A program made the translations under genes and the position numbers. Positions 25,742-34,913 of a stretch of 64,000 nucleotides of DNA are shown piece after piece. Under the pieces are notes generated by a model. The model saw only the letters and a list, made by a program, of their open reading frames with translations, had not been told where the DNA came from and ran no database searches. The stretch is from Paenibacillus profundus. GTDB taxonomy: Bacteria > Bacillota > Bacilli > Paenibacillales > Paenibacillaceae. The stretch's first letter is position 1. Every line of letters starts with the position of its first letter. The stretch is from NCBI RefSeq assembly GCF_021369635.1, contig NZ_JAJNBZ010000002.1, forward strand, positions 398,502-462,501. The letters are read 5' to 3'.

Positions 25742-26440
25742 TTGATTGTACTGGATACACATATTCAATCAGCGGGTTACGATAAAGGTGAATCAAAAAT
25801 TCATGATATTACGTTTCAGGTCGAGGCCGGCCAATTGGTGGGCTTAATCGGACCGAACGGTGCGGGGAAGAGCACCACGATCAAGTCGATATTAGGAATT
25901 ATGCGTGATGTGCAAGGAAGCGTACGAATTGGCGACGGCAAGGGGACCTACGCTTACGTTCCGGAACAGCCGGTGCTATATGATTCCATGACATTGTGGG
26001 AGCATTTGGAACTGGCTGCGGCAGCGCATGAGATGCCGCGTGACGAGTTCGAAGCACGGGCAGAGGAGTTGTTGCTGGAGTTCCAGATGACGGAGCAGAA
26101 GCATCATCTGCCGACCAGCTTCTCCAAAGGAATGCAGCAGAAGCTAATGCTTATTATCGCCTTCCTGCTGCGTCCTTCTCTCTATATAGTGGACGAGCCG
26201 TTCGTCGGATTGGATCCGCGCGCCACCCGACGTTTTCTCCGCATGCTCGACAAGGAACGACAGCGCGGGGCAGGTGTGCTGATGAGCACGCACGTGTTGG
26301 ATACAGCCGAACGCGTGTGCGATTCCTTCGTGCTCATTCACCAAGGGCGCATTGTTGCCCGTGGAACATTTGAAGAGGTGCGGCAGGCGTGCGGATTGCC
26401 TGAGGGCACTTTATTCGATTGCTTTGAGGCGTTGACCTGA
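25742..26440 (+). CDS. ecsA: ABC transporter ATPase EcsA-like
   Basis: A 232-residue ATPase with Walker A GPNGAGKST, signature in SFSKGMQQKL, Walker B YIVDEPF and the switch His in MSTHVLD. EcsA works with the membrane protein EcsB; in Bacillus the pair affects protein secretion, competence and intramembrane proteolysis by RasP. The TTG start at 25742 has an AAAGGGGA ribosome site. Its stop overlaps the ecsB start by one base (TGATG), so the two are translationally coupled. The assignment rests on the paired EcsB-like partner and on the short size. Confidence 0.85.
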   Translation: MIVLDTHIQSAGYDKGESKIHDITFQVEAGQLVGLIGPNGAGKSTTIKSILGIMRDVQGSVRIGDGKGTYAYVPEQPVLYDSMTLWEHLELAAAAHEMPRDEFEARAEELLLEFQMTEQKHHLPTSFSKGMQQKLMLIIAFLLRPSLYIVDEPFVGLDPRATRRFLRMLDKERQRGAGVLMSTHVLDTAERVCDSFVLIHQGRIVARGTFEEVRQACGLPEGTLFDCFEALT

Positions 26441-27744
26441 TGGCGAAGCAGCGATCTATCACAGCGATGGAACCATGGACACTGGCTTCGCGGCGCTTGA
26501 AGACGAATGCCGTCTACCAATGGAAGGCGCTGCGCACCGTATTGGATTGGACGGTGTGGCTGTATATCGTCATCCCGCTATTGCTGCTCGGGCTCAAGTT
26601 CTACTATGATTGGTGGACGGATCCGCTGCCTGCCTCATGGATTGCTGGGCCGTACATCCTGTTTCTTCTGCCCTGTATTTTGCCTGTCATTATGGGGATG
26701 ATGCATACTTGGGCGGAAGGGGGAGACATCTTATTTTTGCGTCAAAAATCGACATGGTGGAAACGGTTGGTACTATTCGGCTTGCTCGGGTACATCATTC
26801 GCAGTGTGCTGGTTACCGGCTTCGCGCTGCTTCTCGTCTCTCCATGGCTCGTTCGCGGGTATGGCTTGCCCGTTACTCTGCTGCTTGGCTTCGGCCTCGC
26901 CGTCAGTGTATTGTCTGTCTTGACTGCATTGCTGCGCAATCGTGTCCATATTGCATATGGCGGTTGGCGAAGATGGGGGATATCGCTTATCGTCGGTATA
27001 CTGTCTATTGCAGCATTCGGATTCACATTGTATGTGCTGCAACTCCATTATCTGATCTGTATTGGTTGGGCGGCAATACTGGCAGTGCTTGCGACTCCAC
27101 TCTTTCTATGGCGCATCCATGCGCGGCACACGTTTGACCGGGATGTCGAGGTAGAAGGGGAAATAAAGCTGCGCTTGACAGCGTTGCTGCTGTCCCGAAG
27201 CGTAGAGAAACCGACGCGGAGCAAACGCAAGCGCCCACTCCTATTCCCGAGATCCGGATATTTTATGAAGCGAAAAAATGGCAGCCAGCAAATCGGCGCA
27301 ATTGCCGTCAAATCTTTGCTGCGCAGCAGATCTCATCTGACTTTCTATATTCAACTCACCATGGTTGGCCTTGGAGCATCGTTCGTTGCATCCCAGTTCG
27401 GGCTCTTTCTCATTATTGTGCCTGTATTGTACGTCATCCTCAGTTATTGGCTTAGCATGTACTGGCGAGAGTTCATTGAAGGCGATGTTCCTGCCATGTT
27501 CTCATTCCGTTCCGAGCAGCTGCATAAAGCAGCGCAGCATATGGTAATGGTGCTCTGTGCAGTTCCTGGCGCTCTGTGGGCGCTCGCAGGGGGCTTAGTT
27601 ATGACGACGCCTCTCCTAAGCATCGGCTTGGCGGCATTCGGAGGGCTGGCCGCTGCGTATATCGGCAGTATTGTCATACTGATGACTGGTTGGAAAGAGA
27701 AGCGCAAGCAGGCAGATGCCGCGGAAGATATGGCAGGGCAATAA
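26440..27744 (+). CDS. ecsB: ABC transporter membrane subunit EcsB-like
   Basis: A 434-residue protein with about eight to ten membrane helices. An N-terminal cytoplasmic segment (RRLKTNAVYQWKALR), a central basic loop (TRSKRKRPLLFPRSGYF, about residues 250-270) and C-terminal helices match EcsB in layout. It starts one base inside the ecsA stop. No signal peptide is needed. The pair is an exporter-like complex with no known substrate. Confidence 0.85.
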   Translation: MAKQRSITAMEPWTLASRRLKTNAVYQWKALRTVLDWTVWLYIVIPLLLLGLKFYYDWWTDPLPASWIAGPYILFLLPCILPVIMGMMHTWAEGGDILFLRQKSTWWKRLVLFGLLGYIIRSVLVTGFALLLVSPWLVRGYGLPVTLLLGFGLAVSVLSVLTALLRNRVHIAYGGWRRWGISLIVGILSIAAFGFTLYVLQLHYLICIGWAAILAVLATPLFLWRIHARHTFDRDVEVEGEIKLRLTALLLSRSVEKPTRSKRKRPLLFPRSGYFMKRKNGSQQIGAIAVKSLLRSRSHLTFYIQLTMVGLGASFVASQFGLFLIIVPVLYVILSYWLSMYWREFIEGDVPAMFSFRSEQLHKAAQHMVMVLCAVPGALWALAGGLVMTTPLLSIGLAAFGGLAAAYIGSIVILMTGWKEKRKQADAAEDMAGQ

Positions 27745-27812
27745 TGGGCGGGGTATGTTCCTCTTCGACTCGGGCATATTAACGGATAGCTCACCAAATA
27801 GGAGGAACGAAT

Positions 27813-28229
27813 ATGCCAGAAGCAGCCATTCGGTTCCGGTTCACGGACGCCGCCAGTGCCATGTTGGCATTTGATACGTTGGAGGAATTGGGATACACTC
27901 CGGCATATGACGGAGACAACCATACGGAACTTCATGTGCATGTGGAAAAAAGAGATCTCACGTCTGCGCTCGAAATAGCAGAGGCGCATGGTGGACAGCT
28001 TGTAGAGGAAGCGGATTTAACTGAAGTGTCCGTCATGAATCAGGCTTACGGCATGGATTGGATTCCGATTCCGGCACATGTCGTTAATGAGGATTGGGCT
28101 GATGATGATCGATATGCTGTGAAGGAGCGTACTCCGAATCATGATGACTTGTCTCATCGGGAGGAAGAAGCCTTTGGTTGGATCGATGACGAGACGACCA
28201 ATCAATTCCCAGGCGGCATTCATATCTGA
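27813..28229 (+). CDS. Conserved hypothetical acidic protein
   Basis: A 138-residue soluble protein of unknown function. Residues 1-65 alternate strands and helices (AIRFRFTDAASAMLAFDTLE, then ELHVHVEKRDLTSALEIAEA), suggesting two small alpha/beta repeats of ACT-like or ferredoxin-like type. The C-terminal half is acidic (WADDDRY, REEEAFGWIDDETT). The ATG has AGGAGGAA at spacing 6. It lies 68 bases after ecsB and ends at a strong terminator, so it may be read through from ecsAB. I do not recognise a family. Confidence 0.8.
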   Translation: MPEAAIRFRFTDAASAMLAFDTLEELGYTPAYDGDNHTELHVHVEKRDLTSALEIAEAHGGQLVEEADLTEVSVMNQAYGMDWIPIPAHVVNEDWADDDRYAVKERTPNHDDLSHREEEAFGWIDDETTNQFPGGIHI

Positions 28230-28278
28230 GTCGCAGAATATACGATGAACATAATTTAATGGTGCATTTTATGAAATA

Positions 28279-28330
28279 AGGGCAGTTCCGTCTATTGTAC
28301 CCCTGAGAGGGGATAGCGGACTGCCCTGTT
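28279..28330. terminator. Bidirectional terminator between convergent genes
   Basis: AGGGCAGTTCCG (28279-28290) pairs with CGGACTGCCCT (28317-28327), with an inner CCCCT/AGGGG stem. TGTTTGT follows. Confidence 0.85.
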
Positions 28331-28345
28331 TGTCATTTAATCGAG

Positions 28346-29614
28346 CTATTCATGAACGGCTTGGGCAGCGTGTTTGCCGGCTGTATAGCCTGTCGCAAAG
28401 GCGGCCGTAATATTGTATCCCCCTGTATAGCCGTGAACGTCCAAAATCTCTCCGCAGAAGAACAACCCGTGCATCTTCCGGGATTGCATCGTCTTTGGTT
28501 CAATCTCCTTCAGGTGGACTCCGCCTCCGGTTACGAATGCTTCTTCCAATGAGAGGGTTCCGTTCACTTTGATCGGAAATGCTTTTATAAGACGGCACAG
28601 ATCCTGCCAGGGCTGCTTCGGAATATGATCGTAGGTTACCGTGTCATCGATTCCTGCTTGCTGTAACAAAATGGGGATGATTCGCTCGGGCAGCAGCAGC
28701 TTGAGCACATTTTTTACGGCTTTCTTCGGTTCTTGCGCGCAAAGCTGCAAAGATTTCCGTTCGAGTTCGGCCAGAGACATCTCTGGCTGGAGGTCGATCG
28801 TCAGATTGACGGTCTCGCGTCCCGAACGTTGTAATTGCTTGATGACGAACTGACTGCAACGAAGCGCGGTCGGTCCAGATAGACCGAAATGAGTGAACAG
28901 CAGGTCGCCTTCGTGTTCAACCACCTTTTTGCCTTTCTCATTCCATACTGCGACACGAACGCTGCGCAGCGACAACCCTTGCAGCAGTTTCTCTCGAATA
29001 AAGTACGCATTTGAAGTAAGCGGCACTTCGGTCGGATACAACTCCGTTATCGTATGACCTGCTGCCGTCGCCCAAGCGTAACCATCGCCGGTGGAGCCGG
29101 TGTGAGGTACAGATTTTCCGCCCGTTGCAATAATGACAGCGTTGCTATGCAGCGTTGCTCCGTTTTTGAAGCGCACGCCTTGAACTGCTCCTTCGTGATA
29201 TAATACGTCGGCGACCGGTTGGTTTACGAGTATCGTGACGCCAAGGCGGCGAACCTCGCCGATTAACGCTTCGACCACAGTCTTTGCTTTATCCGAGACG
29301 GGAAACATACGTCCGTTATCTTCTTCCTTCAAAGCGATGCCAAGGCCTTCAAAAAAACGGATAATATCCCGATTATTAAAGTGGGCGAAGGCACTGTGCA
29401 AAAATTTACCATTACCCGGAATGTGTCGAATTAGTTCCTCTTGGTCTTTAATGTTAGTTACATTGCATCGTCCGCCGCCGGATATGGCGAGCTTGCGTCC
29501 GAGCTTGTCCCCTTTGTCGACAAGCACCACCCGCGCGCCGTGTTCAGCAGCTGCGATGCAGGCCATTAGACCGGAAGGGCCTCCCCCAATGACGATAATA
29601 TCGGTTTGTTTCAT
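28346..29614 (-). CDS. FAD-dependent oxidoreductase of the BaiN/HI0933 family
   Basis: A 422-residue flavoprotein. The dinucleotide-binding motif [20 protein letters not shown] opens the protein, [16 protein letters not shown] is the family hallmark, and [19 protein letters not shown] and [12 protein letters not shown] follow. The C-terminus [20 protein letters not shown] closes the FAD site. The family is widespread and its substrate is poorly defined. It is monocistronic between a terminator and the divergent sensor kinase. The Bacillus relative is YtfP. Confidence 0.92.
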   Translation of the reverse strand: MKQTDIIVIGGGPSGLMACIAAAEHGARVVLVDKGDKLGRKLAISGGGRCNVTNIKDQEELIRHIPGNGKFLHSAFAHFNNRDIIRFFEGLGIALKEEDNGRMFPVSDKAKTVVEALIGEVRRLGVTILVNQPVADVLYHEGAVQGVRFKNGATLHSNAVIIATGGKSVPHTGSTGDGYAWATAAGHTITELYPTEVPLTSNAYFIREKLLQGLSLRSVRVAVWNEKGKKVVEHEGDLLFTHFGLSGPTALRCSQFVIKQLQRSGRETVNLTIDLQPEMSLAELERKSLQLCAQEPKKAVKNVLKLLLPERIIPILLQQAGIDDTVTYDHIPKQPWQDLCRLIKAFPIKVNGTLSLEEAFVTGGGVHLKEIEPKTMQSRKMHGLFFCGEILDVHGYTGGYNITAAFATGYTAGKHAAQAVHE

Positions 29615-29759
29615 TTCGTTCTCCTTCTGCTATTGTTCTTACGCTATTGTAACGCAAAAATCGAAACTTGACGAAAAGGTTGTGTTGCTCCATTGTTAAT
29701 AAAGAATAATTATGATTTAACCAAGGCATCTTTAACTTACTTTATAGAGGAGATATAAC

Positions 29760-31508
29760 ATGTACGTGGCCCTCAAGGAAACCCTGCTGCAAGTTCTAAT
29801 TGCTTGTATTCCGGCGTTCTCTTGGCAGCTCTGCTCCATCAAGCCGGAGCGCGTAGCGCGCGCACCGGTTATCATCGGACTGACATCGGCTTTCTCCGTA
29901 CTTCTTTGCATGGTGTTCTCATTTTATATGGATACGGCGCAACCTTTTGATTTCCGTTTGCTCCCGTACATGCTCGGTATTTGGTATGGAGGTTACCGTA
30001 TCGGGCTTGCCATCGTTGGGCTCTATATATTAATGATGTTCGGCTTCCAAGGAGTTCAACAGCCGCAAATGATGTGGGGCGATGCGCTTATTTATTTGAC
30101 GCCGTTTATTTTTGCTTTCATTAATAAATTCCGTCAATCTGGATTGCGGATGCGCCTTTTTATTTATCTTTCCTTTTCTTTGCTCGGAATTATGCTTTAT
30201 TACGGGTTTTATGCAACCGCTTCACCACACGGGAGGCTATTTTTGTTCACTGATGCGAAAGTGATGCTGTTCATGGTTATGTTCGCCGTCATGTTTCTGA
30301 TTACCGCCTGCCTGCTCATTTATATGATTGAAGAAACGCGGGAGAAAGCTTTTTTGCAGCAAGGATATCAGACGGTCTCTCGGCGCTATCGGGAAGAAAT
30401 GGAGAAGCTAAGTCAAATTTTGAATACAGCGCCGCTCTGTGTAATTGCTATTGATGTTGAGACGAGAATTACAGCAATTAACGATAATATGATTGAAGGA
30501 ATACTTTTGCAAGTGCCCAATGTTGCACGGGCTGAGTTGATTGATCGGCCGCTGAGCGAATTGCTGCAAAAGATGGGGGACAATCCGAATCAGTTCATTA
30601 TTTTAGAGGGGGCGCTGCAGGGAGGCGTCGTGGACGGGGAAGTGGCCCGGTTCGGAGATCGGGAATATTACATACTTGCCAATGCCATTCGAAGTCAGGA
30701 GACGGGAGAAATCGTCGGAGCGGTCGGTATGGCGCACGATATCACAGAGCTAACCCAGCTGCGCACCGAAATCGGCAATATGGAACGGCTCCATCTGGTG
30801 GGGCAGATGGCAGCAAGCATTACACATGAAATTCGCAATCCGATGGCGGTTATTCGCGGTTTTATGCAGCTGATGCAAGAGAAGAGTCCTGACAATTTAC
30901 AAAATTATTTTCATATCGTTATGGATGAAATTGACCGTGCCAACGGGATTATTAATGATTTTTTGGCGCTGGCGCAAAATCGAATCGTGGAGAAGGAACA
31001 GATTCATCTGCACGATATCATTCAGCAACTGTCTCCGCTCCTCTGGGCGGATGCGAATCTCCGCGGTCAACAAATCATATTCCGGCTTGCTGAACACGAG
31101 CTTATTCCAACGCTATATTTGAATACCAAGGAAATGAAGCAGCTCATTCTGAACTTGGCGCGAAATGCGATGGAGGCGATGGAAGCTTCGGATACGGAGG
31201 GAATATTAACTTTAGAGACGGTGCTTGTTCCGCAAGGCGTTCAGCTCCGGGTACGTGATACGGGATCAGGTATTCCTCAGGTAGAGCTGGATAAGTTGTT
31301 CGAGCCTTTCTATACGACCAAATCAAAAGGAACGGGGCTCGGCTTGCCTTTGTGTTTGAGCATTATGGAGCGGCATAAGGGGACGATAGAGGTATTCAGT
31401 ACTGAAGAAGGAACTGTTTTTGAAGTGACGTTCCGGTTACATGCCGCTGATTCGGAGGGAAGCTTCCCGTCACTCAATGATGAAGCCGGGGCCCCCGCAT
31501 TGAATTGA
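29760..31508 (+). CDS. Orphan membrane sensor histidine kinase, sporulation-kinase-like
   Basis: A 582-residue kinase. The N-terminal sensor has about six membrane helices (residues 5-190) in the style of the 5TM-LYT sensor (LPYMLGIWYGGYRIGLAIVG). A PAS-like region covers about 215-340 (LNTAPLCVIAIDVETRITAI). The phosphoacceptor is His356 in ASITHEIRNPMAVIRGF. The ATPase domain has N-box LILNLARNAMEAM, DTGSGIPQ and GTGLGLPLC. There is no response regulator next to it, as for Kin-type kinases of the Spo0A phosphorelay. It may feed sporulation; no signal can be named. The next gene has its own promoter that overlaps this gene's stop. Confidence 0.9.
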   Translation: MYVALKETLLQVLIACIPAFSWQLCSIKPERVARAPVIIGLTSAFSVLLCMVFSFYMDTAQPFDFRLLPYMLGIWYGGYRIGLAIVGLYILMMFGFQGVQQPQMMWGDALIYLTPFIFAFINKFRQSGLRMRLFIYLSFSLLGIMLYYGFYATASPHGRLFLFTDAKVMLFMVMFAVMFLITACLLIYMIEETREKAFLQQGYQTVSRRYREEMEKLSQILNTAPLCVIAIDVETRITAINDNMIEGILLQVPNVARAELIDRPLSELLQKMGDNPNQFIILEGALQGGVVDGEVARFGDREYYILANAIRSQETGEIVGAVGMAHDITELTQLRTEIGNMERLHLVGQMAASITHEIRNPMAVIRGFMQLMQEKSPDNLQNYFHIVMDEIDRANGIINDFLALAQNRIVEKEQIHLHDIIQQLSPLLWADANLRGQQIIFRLAEHELIPTLYLNTKEMKQLILNLARNAMEAMEASDTEGILTLETVLVPQGVQLRVRDTGSGIPQVELDKLFEPFYTTKSKGTGLGLPLCLSIMERHKGTIEVFSTEEGTVFEVTFRLHAADSEGSFPSLNDEAGAPALN

Positions 31509-31533
31509 ACCCGTCGTAAACGTTCGTTATGAT
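31505..31533 (+). promoter_or_regulatory. SigA-type promoter for the gene at 31555
   Basis: TTGAAC (31505-31510), 17-base spacer, TATGAT (31528-31533). The -35 overlaps the stop codon of the kinase gene. Confidence 0.65.
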
Positions 31534-31554
31534 AGACATATGGGGGGGGACCGT

Positions 31555-32355
31555 ATGAATGTGCTTCAAATCGGAAATATTACAATCAATTGGGAGTTGT
31601 TTGTCAGCTTTGCCTCTTTTCTTATCGCGGTATTCATCATTTCACTTCGCTCACGTATGGAAGGGCAAGCTTTACGGCATTATACCGACTGGGCGCTAAC
31701 GGTAGCACTTCTGTTTATTTTGAACGAAAAACTCGGATTTCTGTGGGATTCCCCGTCTATTATATGGCAGCAGCCGCGTACGCTGCTTTATTTGAACGGA
31801 ACGTCCGCGAACGGCAATATGCTGCTTCTGCTCGGGATTGCCGTATGGACGACTATATATGTACGTAAGCACAAACTTTCATATACGATATTGTTTGATC
31901 TGTTGGCTCACGGTATCTTCACGTGGGTAGCGGCCTACGGCTGGCTCTATACGCTGAACGGGTCCAATGCTCCGGGCTTTACGCCGCTGCCGCTGCCAAG
32001 CGGGTTTCCGGCTCATGGCCTGCCTCCGGCGGAGACGTTGGCTTGCCTCATCCTGCTTGTCGGGATGTGGATGCGCCGCTGCCCGTTAGGTACGCTTGCA
32101 GATGCTGAGCTTGGCTTTCTCGCAGGAGGGAGCATCGGCATGCTGGGCAGCTACTTCAAGCCGTACGAGTCGCTTTGGCTCGGATTGGGGTATGAGCAAT
32201 GGCTGTGTGCCGCAATGTTGGCTGCAGGCTACGTCGCTGTGCGCCGCCGTGAACAAGGGAAGCAAGGGGCGGCTGAACCGACTGAATCGGTTGAACTGGC
32301 TAACCTGACTGAACAAGCACCGGAGGCTGATGAAGCAGATCATCTGAAAGGATAG
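31555..32355 (+). CDS. Multi-helix membrane protein of unknown function
   Basis: A 266-residue protein with about six membrane helices and a charged C-terminal tail (about residues 225-266, RRREQGKQGAAEPTE...). The helix pattern, with NITINWELFVSFASFLIAV at the start and GFLAGGSIGMLGSYFKPYES near the end, recalls prolipoprotein diacylglyceryl transferase-like folds, but its catalytic motif is not seen. Start ATG at 31555 has GGGGGGGA at spacing 5; an upstream ATG at 31540 lies before that site. Its own promoter overlaps the end of the sensor kinase gene. Function is unknown. Confidence 0.8.
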   Translation: MNVLQIGNITINWELFVSFASFLIAVFIISLRSRMEGQALRHYTDWALTVALLFILNEKLGFLWDSPSIIWQQPRTLLYLNGTSANGNMLLLLGIAVWTTIYVRKHKLSYTILFDLLAHGIFTWVAAYGWLYTLNGSNAPGFTPLPLPSGFPAHGLPPAETLACLILLVGMWMRRCPLGTLADAELGFLAGGSIGMLGSYFKPYESLWLGLGYEQWLCAAMLAAGYVAVRRREQGKQGAAEPTESVELANLTEQAPEADEADHLKG

Positions 32356-32376
32356 GCTTCCTTCTCTATGCGCATA

Positions 32377-32400
32377 ATAGAGGTTGTTCACACGCACTTT
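32377..32400 (+). repeat. Dispersed AGAGGTTGTTCA repeat, copy 4
   Basis: ATAGAGGTTGTTCACACG, 22 bases after the upstream gene's stop. It retains the 12-base core exactly and then diverges. Confidence 0.6.
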
Positions 32401-32434
32401 ATAGAAGCGACATAGCGGAAAGGAGGCCCATGCG

Positions 32435-32554
32435 ATGAGCAGTCAAGACTCGAAAGCGCAGGAGCGGCAACAGCAAAAAAATCGTGAAAATAAGTCGAAC
32501 GAGAGCACTGTCGTAGATAAGAAGTTGGATGGACCTAACCGTCCTTCCACGTAA
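32435..32554 (+). CDS. Small hydrophilic protein, 39 residues
   Basis: Too short for routine calling, but supported by a strong AAAGGAGG ribosome site 8 to 15 bases upstream of the ATG and by a terminator after the stop. It is very hydrophilic (MSSQDSKAQERQQQKNREN...) and ends LDGPNRPST, a tail I associate with small uncharacterised Bacillus and Paenibacillus proteins, possibly spore-related. An earlier ATG at 32430 stops after two codons. Function unknown; the family memory is not secure. Confidence 0.65.
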   Translation: MSSQDSKAQERQQQKNRENKSNESTVVDKKLDGPNRPST

Positions 32555-32573
32555 CGGTGACGGGACTGTCCGA

Positions 32574-32620
32574 GGGAAAGCAAAGATTCTGTTTACGGGA
32601 TCTTCGGCTTTCCCTTGCTT
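32574..32620 (+). terminator. Terminator after the 39-residue gene
   Basis: GGGAAAGCAAAGAT (32574-32587) pairs with ATCTTCGGCTTTCCC (32600-32614), followed by TTGCTTT. Confidence 0.8.
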
Positions 32621-32711
32621 TACGTCGCTGCAAATGGTTAAATATTTAACGATAGCTTATATTCAACCAATCTATCAACGGAATTATTTATAAGGTAAGG
32701 AGTGAGCACTG

Positions 32712-33146
32712 ATGTCCATGTCTTTTGAGCAATATATGAGTGATATGGTTCAACCGATGCGTAATGAACTGACTTCCATCGGCTGTGTTGAGCTGCGGAC
32801 AGCGGAGGAAGTAGAAGAAAAATTGCCTGCGGCAAAGGGCACCGCATTGGTTGTGGTGAACTCGGTATGCGGTTGTGCGGCTGGACAATGCCGTCCGGGC
32901 GTGCGTAAAGCGCTGGAACACGAGGTGACACCGGATCATTTGTTCACCGTGTTCGCCGGCCAAGATAAAGAAGCGACAGCGAAGGCGCGCGAATATTTCG
33001 CACCGTTTCCTCCGTCTTCTCCTTCCATCGCATTGATGAAGGATGGCGAATTGGTGCACTTTATTGAGCGTCATAGTGTGGAAGATCGCTCGGCAGAAGA
33101 TATTGCAGCAGATTTGAAAGCTGCATTCGATCGCTTCTGCCGCTAA
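32712..33146 (+). CDS. Bacilliredoxin, BrxA/BrxB (YphP/YqiW) family
   Basis: A 144-residue thioredoxin-fold protein that removes bacillithiol from mixed disulfides. The family active site is VVVNSVCGCAAGQCRPG, with the CGC motif near residues 55-57 and a nearby resolving Cys. The start ATG at 32712 has AAGGAGTGAG; a second ATG two codons in is possible. Whether it is the BrxA or BrxB type is not decided. Monocistronic, with a terminator at 33172-33200. Confidence 0.93.
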   Translation: MSMSFEQYMSDMVQPMRNELTSIGCVELRTAEEVEEKLPAAKGTALVVVNSVCGCAAGQCRPGVRKALEHEVTPDHLFTVFAGQDKEATAKAREYFAPFPPSSPSIALMKDGELVHFIERHSVEDRSAEDIAADLKAAFDRFCR

Positions 33147-33171
33147 GAAGACGAAAGCATGCAGTGATGAG

Positions 33172-33200
33172 CCCCGCACCTTTATGGTGCGGGGATTTTT
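33172..33200 (+). terminator. Terminator after the bacilliredoxin gene
   Basis: CCCCGCACC (33172-33180), loop TTTAT, GGTGCGGGG (33186-33194), then ATTTTT. Confidence 0.9.
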
Positions 33201-33235
33201 ACAAAGAGCAGCTGGAATAGGAAGGAGACGAGACG

Positions 33236-34045
33236 ATGAGCTTGCAACAAGACATTATTAAGCGTTTCGGCGTACAACCACAAATTGATGAGAATGCGGA
33301 AATTCGCAAGCGCATAGACTTCTTGAAGCAATATGTGAAAAGCTCCGGAACGACAGGGCTTCTTATCGCGATTAGCGGCGGGATAGACAGCGCAGTCGTT
33401 GCCGGCTTGTGCAAGCAAGCGACGGATGAGCTGGCGAAGGAGTCGGGACAAGAATACATCACACTCGGCGTGTTTCAACCGTTCGGCAATCAAGCGGACA
33501 TCTCGGACAGCTATGCCGTGGCGCAAGCGTTCGCTCTCCAGCATACGGTGGAGACGAACATTGAAGATGCGGTGAACGAGGTGACGCTTGAGGTGGAGCA
33601 GGGCTTCAAGCAGTTGAACCAACCGCGCCATCTCAGCATTCCGGGCAAAGGGAACGTGAAGGCGCGCGTCCGCATGGTGGCCCAATACGCTCTTGCCTTT
33701 GACTTGAATTTGCTTGTCGTAGGTACGGATCATGCATCGGAAGCATTAACTGGCTTCTATACGAAGTGGGGCGACGGCGCCGTGGATATTACGCCGCTAT
33801 CTTCACTCAACAAACGCCAAATTCGCCAATTGGCCGCCCACATGGGCGTTCCAAAAAGTGTGATTGACAAGGTGCCGACGGCTGGTCTGTGGGACGGCCA
33901 GACAGACGAGAAGGAGCTCGGCATTTCCTACGATCAAAATAGCGACTATTTGGAAGGCAAAGCCGTACCAGATGACGTGCGCGAGAAAATCGAGCGCCAA
34001 TACCGCAAGACAGAGCACAAGCGCTCGCCGATTCCAGGAATATAG
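33236..34045 (+). CDS. nadE: Ammonia-dependent NAD synthetase
   Basis: Converts deamido-NAD to NAD with ATP and ammonia. The PP-loop is AISGGIDSAVVAG (about residues 44-56). GTDHASEALTGFYTKWGDGA and DITPLSSLNKRQIRQLA are highly conserved NadE motifs. The 269-residue size and the absence of a nitrilase domain show the short bacterial form, which uses free ammonia. The start has AAGGAGA. Monocistronic, ending at a terminator; the kilobase after it holds no gene. Confidence 0.96.
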   Translation: MSLQQDIIKRFGVQPQIDENAEIRKRIDFLKQYVKSSGTTGLLIAISGGIDSAVVAGLCKQATDELAKESGQEYITLGVFQPFGNQADISDSYAVAQAFALQHTVETNIEDAVNEVTLEVEQGFKQLNQPRHLSIPGKGNVKARVRMVAQYALAFDLNLLVVGTDHASEALTGFYTKWGDGAVDITPLSSLNKRQIRQLAAHMGVPKSVIDKVPTAGLWDGQTDEKELGISYDQNSDYLEGKAVPDDVREKIERQYRKTEHKRSPIPGI

Positions 34046-34107
34046 TCAGACGTCGCCCAGGTTTTATTTGATCGAAGACGAACATAATCTGACGGCGAAT
34101 GCATTGC

Positions 34108-34147
34108 AGCACCCCAAGGCTTAAGCAACTGCCTCGGGGTGCTTTTG
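34108..34147 (+). terminator. Terminator after nadE
   Basis: AGCACCCCAAGGC (34108-34120) pairs with GCCTCGGGGTGCT (34131-34143), followed by TTTTGTGTTT. Confidence 0.85.
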
Positions 34148-34280
34148 TGTTTGCTGCGCTCTCTTAGCTTCACTCTCCCATTCAATCAGTAATTTGAATG
34201 CAGCGGCGTAATCTAACGAGTGGAAAGAGAGTTATATCGAGTTGGCTGGCTGCTTTAAGGGGGATTTAAAATTATACATG

Positions 34281-34530
34281 TCTCTCTGTAGCTCTAAGTA
34301 GATCTATGTAACCCTAAGTAACCCTAAGTAGTTCTAAGCAGATTTATGTGTCTCTCTGTAGCTCCCTGTAAACCTCTGTAACTATCTGTATCTCTCCGTA
34401 TCTCTACATATATCAACATATCTCTAGGTATATCTAGATATCTCTACATATATCTGGGTATCTCTACGTATCTCTACGTATCTCTACATATCTCTAGGTA
34501 TCTCTACACATCTCTATGTAGTTCTTGTCA
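34281..34530. repeat. Degenerate tandem array, period 10 bp, 24-25 units
   Basis: From 34281 to 34520 the sequence falls into 24 consecutive 10-bp units of the type TCTCTACGTA with no insertion or deletion. A 25th, weaker unit (GTTCTTGTCA) reaches 34530. T9 and A10 are almost invariant; C4 and T5 are common. Early units are of CTAAGTA or CTCTGTA type and later ones of CTCTACGTA type. Stops interrupt all frames, so it is not coding. The period is close to one helical turn. Confidence 0.85.
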
Positions 34531-34703
34531 CTCCCCCTTTGCTCACTCTACCCTTTCGTCAGGAGCGGGTTCCTTTTTGCTCTTTTTATCATCTCTTCGT
34601 TATTTTCGTTACTTTTCTAGGTTGCTACCGCTACGAATGTAAAATTCGAAAACGGTTTAATTTTAAGCCGTATTCCCCTGTCCGAATTCCAAATCTCTTA
34701 TAA

Positions 34704-34792
34704 TTCTGAGTGTAGGGGAGAATGGACATAAGTGCGACTAGATATGGATGCTCGTCGCCAGCAGCTTCCTATTTTTACCTCAATCGGCCACC
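34704..34792. repeat. 89-bp intergenic repeat, copy 1
   Basis: Begins TTCTGAGTGTAGGGGAGAAT and ends near CGGCCACC. It matches copy 2 at roughly four bases in five, with a shared GCCAGCAGCT core. Similarity extends some 20 bases upstream. The bases between the array and this copy (34531-34703) hold nothing I recognise. Confidence 0.8.
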
Positions 34793-34824
34793 AATCTGTA
34801 TACTAGCTGTCCAGTTTCTTGGAT

Positions 34825-34913
34825 TTCTGAGTGTAGGGCAGAATGGATATAAGCGCGACTGGATACGGATGATCATCGCCAGCAGCTCCGTACTAATTTC
34901 AATTCTCCGCCAC
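34825..34913. repeat. 89-bp intergenic repeat, copy 2
   Basis: Begins TTCTGAGTGTAGGGCAGAAT, exactly 121 bases after copy 1, in the same orientation. Changes are mostly transitions (GACATAAGTG to GATATAAGCG). No frame is conserved between the copies, so the element is non-coding or structural RNA-like. Confidence 0.8.

Noticed and set aside
34281..34530. CRISPR array
   Set aside because: Units are contiguous, 10 bp long and degenerate, with no spacers and no cas genes.
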